Source: Candidatus Caenarcanales bacterium (lineage in GTDB: Bacteria > Cyanobacteriota > Vampirovibrionia > LMEP-6097). Taken from it: a DNA stretch of 29,716 nt. The position numbers and the translations under genes are program-made. Shown here piece by piece: positions 7,715 through 14,587 of the stretch; the stretch's first letter is position 1; every line of letters begins with the position of its first letter. The stretch is taken from positions 1 through 29,716 of the forward strand of contig JAKVAO010000029.1 of the NCBI GenBank assembly GCA_022447685.1, read 5' to 3'. The notes under the pieces are model-generated. The model saw only the letters and a program-made list of their open reading frames with translations, searched no databases and was not told where the DNA came from.

Positions 7715-8842
7715 ATCGTGCTCAATCTTATTTTCAAATCTTCTGATCATACCGAAAAGAAGCTTACAAGAAGAATTAAATTCTTTTCTAGCCTTTCTAA
7801 TCTGCTTGGATAACTTATGCTTTTCATTAACTGAAACAGTAATAATTCTAGCTTTTTTAAGATCTTTGAGCTTTTTGAAAGTATTTTCAACATTATCTTT
7901 CAAATATGAACAAACTTTAGACATATGTTTCTTCGAAAGTGAAAGAAATTCAAAGGTTTTATAGCTAGACTCAAAGTTAATCAGAGCCATTATCGCCATT
8001 TTCTTCATGATAATCTCTTGGTCAACTTTTTTGAGATTAGATGCAAGCTTAAGTTTGGATAAGCTATAGATAAGCCATTTAGTTGGATCAAAGTCAAAGA
8101 ATCTAATTCCATTACGATAGTCTGAAGGGAATTCATGATGGAAATTATGGTAACCCTCACCAAAAGTCAAAACCGTAGTAATAAAATTATCTCTAGAACT
8201 ATGCTTATTAGAGAATTTTTGATCACCAAGCGTGTGTGCAAGGGAGTTTATAAAGAAAGTTGAATGATGATTTATAGTAAGTCTCAAAGCTCCAGCTATA
8301 AAAAGTCCACCAAGTGCATCTCCCCATATAGATCCAAGCAACATAGGTAATACAAAAGCAAAGAACACAGAAAACTTTAATATATGTTTATGTTGAAACA
8401 TAACAAGTTTGTCTTTAACTAAATCTGGAACCTCTTCAGGATTATATCTTTTATCACCTTCATAAAATAACCACAAAATATGAGCCCACATAAAGCCTCT
8501 CTTAATACTATATGGATCTTTCTCAATATCATCTACAAATCTATGGTGCCTTCTATGATCTTGAGACCATTTAAGGGCAGTACCTTGGAAAGCTGCCGCA
8601 CCAAAACAAAGATAAAAGAAACTAACTAGTGGGTGAGCTTCATAAGCCTTATGTGAAAAATATCTATGATATCCAGCCGTAATACTTAGTTGAGCTAAGA
8701 CATAAAAAACTATCGCTAACACTATAGTTTTAAAGCTATAGGAGTCAGATTTAAGCCAAACTGGCAAAGCTATCAAAGAAACTATCGGAAGCGTAGTTAA
8801 GAAAATGATATTTACTAAATTGAGTTTCTTCTTGTCTGACAT
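7703..8842 (-). CDS. Membrane fatty-acid desaturase, delta-9 acyl-CoA/acyl-lipid type
   Basis: 379 aa with the three histidine boxes that bind the di-iron centre: HRYFSH (59-64), HRRHH (96-100) and HNFHH (232-236), plus the extra NSLAH (199-203) found in delta-9 enzymes. Four hydrophobic helices lie between about 12 and 185. The enzyme uses O2 to introduce a double bond into saturated acyl chains, which keeps membranes fluid. About 110 Lys-rich residues follow the desaturase core (after about 265) and are unlike the usual short tail; their role is unknown. A TATAAT-like -10 (8861-8866 on the minus strand) lies about 18 nt upstream of the ATG, implying a short leader. Presence of this gene implies at least occasional oxygen exposure. 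Confidence 0.92.
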   Translation of the reverse strand: MSDKKKLNLVNIIFLTTLPIVSLIALPVWLKSDSYSFKTIVLAIVFYVLAQLSITAGYHRYFSHKAYEAHPLVSFFYLCFGAAAFQGTALKWSQDHRRHHRFVDDIEKDPYSIKRGFMWAHILWLFYEGDKRYNPEEVPDLVKDKLVMFQHKHILKFSVFFAFVLPMLLGSIWGDALGGLFIAGALRLTINHHSTFFINSLAHTLGDQKFSNKHSSRDNFITTVLTFGEGYHNFHHEFPSDYRNGIRFFDFDPTKWLIYSLSKLKLASNLKKVDQEIIMKKMAIMALINFESSYKTFEFLSLSKKHMSKVCSYLKDNVENTFKKLKDLKKARIITVSVNEKHKLSKQIRKARKEFNSSCKLLFGMIRRFENKIEHDSQS

Positions 8843-8934
8843 TAATTACCAACTATATATATTATATAATCTATACTACAATTTGCCCTATTTCAATAAA
8901 TAAATAGTTAAGAATACTAGTTTTACGCCTTTTT

Positions 8935-10212
8935 TTAGTCATTTATGTACTCTTTTCCAGCTAAATTTAATTTTTTTATAGTTTTTAGGGCATAATTCTT
9001 AGCTTCAAAAGAATTAGCAGCAAAGCATATTAACTTGATTAAATCCCTATTATTTTGCTCGTCGTAAATATTTTTAACTATGAGCTTATAACCATCTTCC
9101 AAAGCTTTAATCTCAAGACTCTCAATATCTTCATCAGAAAGTGAGCTAAAAATAGAATAATCATAGATCAAATTATAGGCAACTGCAGCTTCAGGGAAAC
9201 GATGCAAACCTTCTTTGTAAAAAGATAATTTACTTTGGGAACATGAAAAGAAAAGATCAAATAAGTTTTCATCCAATAAATTAAGAATGATTTGAGCGTT
9301 TAAATTACTCAAAAAACTCGTAACGCACTTAAGTTCAACCCTATCCTCATCTGAAATTTTACAATTGAAACTAATCACACCCGAGAATTCAAGACCTTCT
9401 GACTTTAAACCTTCAATTGCAGGTTCAATAATTTTTTTGCTAATTAAATCAAGACTAAGAGTCTGAAAACTTTCCTCTGAGCTAAAAGCAGCCATTTCAT
9501 TAAAATTAAAATTCACCCTATTAAATTCAAAAATGTTTTTGATTGGAATAAAACTAAAAGCATTTTCACCATCAAAAATCATCGGTATTGAAATTTCACG
9601 AGACTCTTCATATTCTTCTATAATGAGTTTTTTATTAGAATTCGAAAGATAGAGTTTAGAATAATATAAATCTACAAATGACTTGGCTTCATTAAAATCC
9701 TTAGCTAAAAATTGTTTATTTTCATAATCACGCTCAAAAATATTTGCAGGCTTAATTAGTACTGGGTATTTGATGTTCTGTAGATAAACTAAAGACATTT
9801 CCTTAGAATCAAAGCTTGCATAATTAGCAGTTGGGATTTTATGTCTATGACAGAATTCTTTGGAAAAGAAATTACAATTTTCCAGTTTAGATGCCGTCTC
9901 AGTAGGACCAAAAATATTCAAACCAGCTTCTCTAAACTTATCTACTATCGCTAGTGAAAACAAAAATGGATCACAAGGAATAGTCAAGCTCACTCTTCTA
10001 GCCAAAGCTATATCAATTAATTGATAAACATCATATTGCTCACAGACAATGTTCTCAGCATTTTCATGGAAATCTTCTTGATTTGAAACTGAAATCAACT
10101 CAAGCTCTTGACTATTTTGATCAAAACTTAACTTATCTACTACGGATTTGGCGTAGTCATTTGCTCCAATAATCAAAACTTTAATCGAATCCATCTGTAC
10201 AGATTCTCTCAT
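8935..10212 (-). CDS. PurD-like ATP-grasp protein with degenerate active site
   Basis: The 425-aa length and domain order are those of phosphoribosylamine-glycine ligase (PurD). There is an N-terminal Rossmann-like segment (VLIIGANDYAKSVVDKL), the linker RRVSLTIPCDPFLFSLAIVDKFREAGLNIFGPT (about 89-121), and the ATP-grasp entry SKEFCHRHKIPTANY. However, several PurD signatures have been replaced. The Gly-rich ATP loop reads IKPANIFERDYENK instead of a KADGLAAGKGV type. The GPNTGGMG tract is missing (FNFNEMAAFSS), and the metal-binding EFNxRFGDPE region reads ELKCVTSFLSN. It is probably not a working GAR synthetase; it may be a pseudo-enzyme or have a new specificity. Its ATG overlaps the hemerythrin stop by 4 nt (ATGA), which supports this start and coupled translation. 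Confidence 0.75.
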   Translation of the reverse strand: MRESVQMDSIKVLIIGANDYAKSVVDKLSFDQNSQELELISVSNQEDFHENAENIVCEQYDVYQLIDIALARRVSLTIPCDPFLFSLAIVDKFREAGLNIFGPTETASKLENCNFFSKEFCHRHKIPTANYASFDSKEMSLVYLQNIKYPVLIKPANIFERDYENKQFLAKDFNEAKSFVDLYYSKLYLSNSNKKLIIEEYEESREISIPMIFDGENAFSFIPIKNIFEFNRVNFNFNEMAAFSSEESFQTLSLDLISKKIIEPAIEGLKSEGLEFSGVISFNCKISDEDRVELKCVTSFLSNLNAQIILNLLDENLFDLFFSCSQSKLSFYKEGLHRFPEAAVAYNLIYDYSIFSSLSDEDIESLEIKALEDGYKLIVKNIYDEQNNRDLIKLICFAANSFEAKNYALKTIKKLNLAGKEYIND

Positions 10213-10676
10213 GAACTAATTAAAGCATCAAGATATCTTTCGAAAAACTTATCTTCTCTTTGAGCATGATGGTTAATTGTAGCGATTAAATTATAAGCAG
10301 GGAAAAGCAATTCAGTCTTTAATTTTTGGTCTAAATTAATATCACTAGAATCTATAACTTCGCTTAAAGAATTAAAAGACTTAAAAATATTTTGATATTT
10401 ATCTCTAATCTCAATATGATCACTTTTTATTTTATTAAAAAGGACAAGCATTTCTTCATCCAAAGTAAGAGTTTCTATTTTTTCAAAGACTAAATCTTCC
10501 TCACTAAAATGGTTATTTAGAAGATTTTCAGTAAATTCAAGCAGAAGTTTTAGATTCACAATCAAGTGCTCTCTATTAATTTCTCTTTTATTTTTACTAA
10601 TTTCTAGTAAAAATTCATCAAGTTTTAGGTAAAGATCTTGGTGTTCTTTTGAAAAATTAAGTAATTCTGACCTCAT
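10209..10676 (-). CDS. Hemerythrin-like (HHE) di-iron protein
   Basis: The 155-aa, four-helix protein has histidines and carboxylates spaced as in HHE cation-binding domains: H12 (KEHQD), H56/E60 (NNHFSEED), H87 (KSDHIEIRD) and H136/H137/E141 (INHHAQRED). Such proteins bind O2, NO or peroxide at a non-haem di-iron site and serve in oxygen carriage, sensing or Fe-S repair. It has no signal peptide, so it is cytosolic. It is first in a two-gene operon with the degenerate PurD-like gene (4-nt overlap). Only 15 nt separate it from the divergent queF start, so the promoters must overlap the neighbouring coding sequences. Confidence 0.85.
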   Translation of the reverse strand: MRSELLNFSKEHQDLYLKLDEFLLEISKNKREINREHLIVNLKLLLEFTENLLNNHFSEEDLVFEKIETLTLDEEMLVLFNKIKSDHIEIRDKYQNIFKSFNSLSEVIDSSDINLDQKLKTELLFPAYNLIATINHHAQREDKFFERYLDALISS

Positions 10677-10691
10677 GCTAAGTTTAATACT

Positions 10692-11129
10692 ATGACAAAT
10701 GGCGCAGAAAATCTAAGTTTACTTGGAAATACCGAAACCAAATACCCTGAATCACCAGAAGAAGCTAAGCTTGAAAGTATTCCAAATCTATGGACTAATA
10801 ATGATTACGTAGTAAATTTAGATTGCCATGAGTTTACTTGCCTCTGTCCTAAAACATCTCAGCCAGACTTTGCAAGTTTAGAAATTTCATATATACCAGA
10901 TCAACTCTTAGTTGAGAGCAAAGCGCTTAAACTATATTTATTTTCATATAGAAACCAAGGGATATTTCACGAGTTCGTTACTAACAAAATCGCTAATGAT
11001 TTACAGGAAATTCTAAAAGCCAAAGTATTAATAGTTAAAGGTGATTTTATGCCAAGAGGCGGAATTGCAATTAAACCTACAGTAGTGCTTGGTGATAAAG
11101 AACTAGCTAAAACCTTTAAATTGCTATGA
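10692..11129 (+). CDS. queF: NADPH-dependent preQ0 reductase QueF (type I)
   Basis: 145 aa, the short unimodular QueF type. The active-site motif CLCPKTSQPDFA (50-61) gives the nucleophile C52 and D59. The family motif ESKALK is at 75-80 and H93/E94 follow. The enzyme reduces the nitrile of preQ0 to the aminomethyl of preQ1, the last step before insertion into tRNA. The gene starts a three-gene operon; its ATGA overlaps the queC start by 4 nt. A TTTAATAC stretch ends only 1 nt before the ATG with no clear Shine-Dalgarno, so the mRNA may be leaderless or nearly so. Confidence 0.95.
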   Translation: MTNGAENLSLLGNTETKYPESPEEAKLESIPNLWTNNDYVVNLDCHEFTCLCPKTSQPDFASLEISYIPDQLLVESKALKLYLFSYRNQGIFHEFVTNKIANDLQEILKAKVLIVKGDFMPRGGIAIKPTVVLGDKELAKTFKLL

Positions 11130-11896
11130 ACTTAGATAAGAACAAATACCTAGTTGTTTTTTCTGGTGGGCAGGATAGTACTAGCTGCCTGCACTGGGCT
11201 ATAGACAAAGTCAAAGCATCAAATCCTAACTTAAAAGTAAGTGATCTTAAAGACTATATTAAACTTGTCACGTTTAACTATGGTCAGAGACACGGAATTG
11301 AAATTCAAGCAGCCAAGAAAATCGCAGAACTGAATAAGCTCGAGTTTGATTTAGTAGATATCCCTCAAATACTTAGAGGCAGTAGCTCTCTAACCAATAA
11401 AGATATCGATTTAAATAAGAAAAAAGAACTTGCAGAATTTGAAACTGGAATTGCAAATACTTTTGTACCTGGAAGAAATATGCTGTTTTTAACTCTTGCA
11501 GCTAATTTTGCTTACAGCTATGGCTTAGCAAATATCGTCACCGGTGTCTGTGAAACCGATTTTGCTGGCTATTATGACTGCCGAAATGAATTTATAAAGT
11601 CTATGCAAGTAACAATTAATCAAGCTTTGTTTGGCTCTGATGAAGCTATAGAAATTATCACCCCTCTGATGTTTCTCAACAAAGCAGAAACTGTCAAACT
11701 AGCAAATGATCTTGGTGCTGATTGCATGGAGTCACTAGCTTACTCTCATACTTGCTACGAAGGTAAATTTCCTCCCTGTGGTGAATGTCATGCTTGCCAT
11801 TTAAGAGCAAGAGGCTTCAAGGATGCTAAAATAGTTGATCCTCTAATCGCAAGAGCAGAGAAGGAAAACTTACTGAATGAAACTTCTTGTAAATAA
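11126..11896 (+). CDS. queC: 7-cyano-7-deazaguanine (preQ0) synthase QueC
   Basis: 256 aa. The N-terminal PP-loop is SGGQDST (13-19). FVPGRNMLFLTLAA (113-126) and the C-terminal zinc site C210, C218, C221, C224 (CYEGKFPPCGECHAC) are diagnostic of QueC. It converts 7-carboxy-7-deazaguanine to preQ0 using ATP and ammonia. It is translationally coupled to queF (4-nt overlap) and to queE (20-nt overlap), so the three enzymes are made together and catalyse successive steps. The insert SSSLTNKDIDLNKKKELAEFE is ordinary for the family. Confidence 0.96.
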   Translation: MNLDKNKYLVVFSGGQDSTSCLHWAIDKVKASNPNLKVSDLKDYIKLVTFNYGQRHGIEIQAAKKIAELNKLEFDLVDIPQILRGSSSLTNKDIDLNKKKELAEFETGIANTFVPGRNMLFLTLAANFAYSYGLANIVTGVCETDFAGYYDCRNEFIKSMQVTINQALFGSDEAIEIITPLMFLNKAETVKLANDLGADCMESLAYSHTCYEGKFPPCGECHACHLRARGFKDAKIVDPLIARAEKENLLNETSCK

Positions 11897-12560
11897 AATC
11901 TATGACAAGGCACAAATCTTTGAAACTGTTCAAGGAGAAGGACTTCAGTCTGGAGTAGCTAGTTTTTTTATCAGACTACAAGGCTGCAATGTTAGATGTT
12001 TTTTCTGTGACGAAAAAGCAACCTGGAAGCACGACAGTAAAGAGTTTGTAAATGCTATGGAAATTGATGAAATAATCAATGAGCTAGAGAATATAAATCC
12101 AAATCTTAAAAGAATAGTAATCACTGGAGGAGAACCAAGTGAGCAAAATCTTGTTCCTTTCATAAATAAGCTCCATAAAAATGGTTTCAAAGTAGCACTT
12201 GAAACTGCTGCTAGTGGAGAATTTATCAAAAACATACTCGATTTAAAAGAGAAAATTCAGGATGAATCTCTTTGGATAACTTTTAGCCCGAAACAAATCT
12301 ACAGTGCAAATGGTGAATCTGCTGATGAAAGAATCTGGCAACTAGCTAATGAGATTAAATTTGTATTTGCAAGTGAAAAAGCTGGTACATATCTAGTAAA
12401 TGAAATCTTCAAGAAAGCTAAAAAGACTATGCCTATTTTCTTGATGCCAGACTGGAATAATCGTTTACAATATCAAGAAGAAATTTTTAACATACTAAAA
12501 ATATATCCAAGCTCTTGCAGACTTGGAATACAAGCTCATAAATTCTGGGGCTTGTTATAA
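11877..12560 (+). CDS. queE: 7-carboxy-7-deazaguanine synthase QueE (radical SAM)
   Basis: 227 aa. The [4Fe-4S] cluster cysteines are C37, C41 and C44 (GCNVRCFFCD, the CX3CX2C form seen in QueE). FETVQGEG at 15-22 is the family's N-terminal substrate motif, and ITGGEPSEQN is the SAM-binding GGEP motif. It converts 6-carboxy-tetrahydropterin to 7-carboxy-7-deazaguanine. The start lies 20 nt inside queC; there is no later Met before the cluster motif, so this overlapping start is required. queD and folE are not in the window. Confidence 0.95.
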   Translation: MKLLVNKIYDKAQIFETVQGEGLQSGVASFFIRLQGCNVRCFFCDEKATWKHDSKEFVNAMEIDEIINELENINPNLKRIVITGGEPSEQNLVPFINKLHKNGFKVALETAASGEFIKNILDLKEKIQDESLWITFSPKQIYSANGESADERIWQLANEIKFVFASEKAGTYLVNEIFKKAKKTMPIFLMPDWNNRLQYQEEIFNILKIYPSSCRLGIQAHKFWGLL

Positions 12561-12561
12561 T
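12554..12561 (+). promoter_or_regulatory. Extended -10 promoter, possible leaderless start
   Basis: A consensus TATAAT (12556-12561) with a TG one base upstream (12553-12554) lies across the queE stop codon and ends 6 nt before the ATG at 12568. Transcription would start at or within a base or two of that ATG, giving a leaderless mRNA. No good -35 is visible; an extended -10 can work without one. Confidence 0.5.
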
Positions 12562-12567
12562 ATATCT

Positions 12568-13344
12568 ATGAAAAGATTTGCCCTTGCAGTTTTATCAGTA
12601 GTTTTATTATCTAATAACAACATAACTTATCTTCAAGCAAAAGATAGTGATTTTTTTGATGCTTCAACGATGAAAATCAAAGCTAGTCCTAATGAGCAAA
12701 TAGATATAAAAGATTCAGATGTTGTAACCAATGATCCAGATGAGTTTGAAGATATTTCTGATTTTGCAGCAGCGCCATTTAAGCTAGAAACATCTACTGG
12801 ACAAATCCCAGTAACTGCTAGATTAAGAATTATTGTAGAAGATTCTCTATCAGCTAAGAGTGCAGAGCTTGGAGATGATTTTAATGCAAGAGTACTTGAA
12901 GATTTATACCTAGAGAAAGATGATTTCAAGAAACTTATAGTACCTAAGAATTCTTGGATAAGAGGTAAAGTATCTTTCGTGAAAAAACCTAGATTTCTTA
13001 GTCGCTCTGGGAAATTAGAAATTAATTTAGATACACTAATTACCCCTCAAGCAGATTATGTTCCACTAGACGCTAAACTCACTTTCGTAGAAGGGGTTGT
13101 CAATCAAGAAGGTCTTTTAGATCCACAAACTGGCTTCAGCGACAAAGCGATAGAACCAACAGAGGCTCTCCTGAGTTCAGATACCGGTAAAGCAGTTTCT
13201 ATTGTAACATTAGGTTTACCCGTTGCAGGTTCTCTTATAGGTGGTAGTGTCATAGCACTATTCTCCAAAGGTGATTCAGCCACAGTGGAGAAAGGTCAAG
13301 AATTACAAATTGTAATTACAAAAAATATAGATTTGGCGCTGTAA
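12568..13344 (+). CDS. Secreted protein of unknown function, weakly VirB10/TrbI-like
   Basis: An in-frame ATG lies 45 nt upstream inside queE (12523), but I chose 12568. From there the protein begins MKRFALAVLSVVLLSNNN, a clear signal peptide with likely cleavage after YLQA (residue 24), and the ATG sits just after a TATAAT. The mature protein (about 234 aa) has an acidic first third. A predicted beta-rich domain follows, with the pattern LGDDFNARV...IVPKNSWIRGKVSFV. That pattern resembles the 'G.F.A.L...iP.Gs.i.G.v' of VirB10/TrbI-type C-terminal barrels. A small-residue hydrophobic stretch follows (VSIVTLGLPVAGSLIGG), then VEKGQELQIVI. The similarity is remote and no other conjugation or secretion gene is present, so I give no function. 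It probably resides in the envelope. Confidence 0.7.
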   Translation: MKRFALAVLSVVLLSNNNITYLQAKDSDFFDASTMKIKASPNEQIDIKDSDVVTNDPDEFEDISDFAAAPFKLETSTGQIPVTARLRIIVEDSLSAKSAELGDDFNARVLEDLYLEKDDFKKLIVPKNSWIRGKVSFVKKPRFLSRSGKLEINLDTLITPQADYVPLDAKLTFVEGVVNQEGLLDPQTGFSDKAIEPTEALLSSDTGKAVSIVTLGLPVAGSLIGGSVIALFSKGDSATVEKGQELQIVITKNIDLAL

Positions 13345-13367
13345 ATTTTCAGATTCTAATCAAAATG

Positions 13368-13491
13368 TAAAGTAGGCTTAGAATCTGAAAGTTCAAGGCT
13401 TGCGAGGATGAAAAAGCGCAGTGTAATGGAATTACATGAGCATTTTGAAGACAAGTGTAACGCAGAAATTTCAGATTCTAAGCCTACTTTA
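13368..13491. repeat. 124-bp palindromic element with nested hairpins (MITE-like or structured RNA)
   Basis: Two perfect 23-bp inverted arms (13368-13390 and 13469-13491) flank a 78-nt loop that folds again. TGTAAT/ATTACA (13422-13427 and 13431-13436) closes a 3-nt loop, flanked by an imperfect AAAAAGCGCA / TGAGCATTTT pairing, then CTTG (13399-13402) against CAAG (13452-13455). Almost the whole element can therefore form one long hairpin on either strand. A 12-nt partial copy of the right arm (TTTCAGATTCTA, 13347-13358) lies just upstream and can pair with 13379-13390, competing with the large stem. It fills the gap after the secreted-protein gene. No T-run follows, so it does not look like a simple terminator. 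Only this copy is in the window. Confidence 0.8.
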
Positions 13492-13574
13492 GTGAATTCT
13501 TAACCTTGGGGCTTTACAACTGAATATAGAAGGCTAGTAAGTATTTTACTAATGAGCCTCTAAGGATCTGAAAC
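13492..13574 (+). promoter_or_regulatory. Leader of the 308-aa gene
   Basis: This non-coding stretch holds a small inverted repeat (AGTAA-GTATT-TTACT, around 13537-13551) and an AAGGA ribosome binding site (about 13562-13566) before the ATG at 13575. I see no confident -35/-10 pair, so the promoter position is uncertain. Confidence 0.35.
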
Positions 13575-14501
13575 ATGGCGATTCAAAATTCAGTAGATGG
13601 TAATTTAACACCTTATCTAAATACTAGAAATACTGTAATTACAAGTGATAAAGAAAGAGGCGTAGAAGCTCCTAAGCTTGAAGAATTTAATGCTTCATCT
13701 ATCTTCGGACAAGAAAGAGGTGGCACAGATAGCTTTTCATTCAATGATGCAATGAAACTAGGGACTACAGCTCTAGGATCGCTTCAAAACTATAACAGTA
13801 ACACTTCAGCCTGGACTGATAATGGTGCCTTCCAAGACCCAAATGCAAATTTAAGAGTTTATGATCCTCTAGTTGCTTATGTAAACTATCCTGCTAGTGC
13901 AAGCCCAAAAGCACAGGAGAATATTAAGAAGATGGCAAATTCCATATTCTTGTCTACAACAGAAGACGATATCATCCAGCAAGCTAAGGCAGAACTTGAA
14001 GCCATGGAAGTTCCACCAGATAAAGTTAATGAAATTATTTATGGAAAGGGTACAAAAGAAAATCCAGGTTTAGCGGGTACTCTAACAAGCCCTGGAGCTG
14101 ATGGACTTAATATGATAGAAAGACTTCAGATTTCATATGTAAACAAAAGAGTAGCCAATAGTCTTCAAGCTCAAAATGGTTTAACTGAAGAAATGGTTCA
14201 GGACCTAAATACTAAAGCTAAAGAAGAATACGAGCAAACTATTAAACAGATTGCAGATTCAGTTAAAGGATCAGGAGATGAAGCAATTCAAGACGACTTA
14301 GCAAAAAGAGCAAATGAAAATATGGACACGGCATTGTCACAATTAATAATGGAAGAGGATAAAAATCCAGATAATCCATTTAGCCAAGGTGCAAAAATAC
14401 TTAGTGCTTATGAAAAATCTGTTAACCCTGAACAGAACCTCGGTGAGTACGGCGATATCGGTATTGATGGTCTAGCAAACAGAACCAGCTTCACTGGGTA
14501 A
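13575..14501 (+). CDS. Unknown soluble 308-aa protein
   Basis: I do not recognise this protein. It has no signal peptide or membrane segment and no cysteine. The first 60 residues are Asn/Thr/Glu-rich and probably disordered. The middle is more structured (LRVYDPLVAYVNYPASASPKAQENI at about 95). The region about 120-270 is charged and helical, rich in Glu/Lys/Gln (for example DDIIQQAKAELEAMEVPPDKV and LTEEMVQDLNTKAKEEYEQT), so coiled coil is possible. The end (GDIGIDGLANRTSFTG) is Gly-rich. A proper ribosome binding site precedes the ATG. It lies 86 nt upstream of the giant acidic gene in the same direction and shares the Asn/Glu-rich, Cys-poor composition, so the two may work together. That is inference from context only. 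Confidence 0.7.
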   Translation: MAIQNSVDGNLTPYLNTRNTVITSDKERGVEAPKLEEFNASSIFGQERGGTDSFSFNDAMKLGTTALGSLQNYNSNTSAWTDNGAFQDPNANLRVYDPLVAYVNYPASASPKAQENIKKMANSIFLSTTEDDIIQQAKAELEAMEVPPDKVNEIIYGKGTKENPGLAGTLTSPGADGLNMIERLQISYVNKRVANSLQAQNGLTEEMVQDLNTKAKEEYEQTIKQIADSVKGSGDEAIQDDLAKRANENMDTALSQLIMEEDKNPDNPFSQGAKILSAYEKSVNPEQNLGEYGDIGIDGLANRTSFTG

Positions 14502-14587
14502 ATAATTATTCAAAAATATGTAATCACATAACCATGCCTTAACATAGCTTATGTATATTTATTTTAATTGTGTGAGGATGAAAACAT

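Noticed and set aside
8880..8934. Rho-independent terminator after the ATP-grasp gene
   Set aside because: On the minus strand the only stem (CTATTT/AAATAG) is short and AT-only and is not followed by a U tract.
12523..12567. Upstream ATG of the secreted protein at 12523
   Set aside because: It lies inside queE and would place 15 extra residues before a clean signal peptide; the ATG at 12568 follows a TATAAT and fits better.
13408..13503. Small ORF (31 codons, MKKRSVMELHEHFEDK...) inside the palindromic element
   Set aside because: It is explained by the inverted-repeat sequence, its GAGG is too close to the ATG to serve as ribosome binding site, and coding would conflict with the strict symmetry of the arms.
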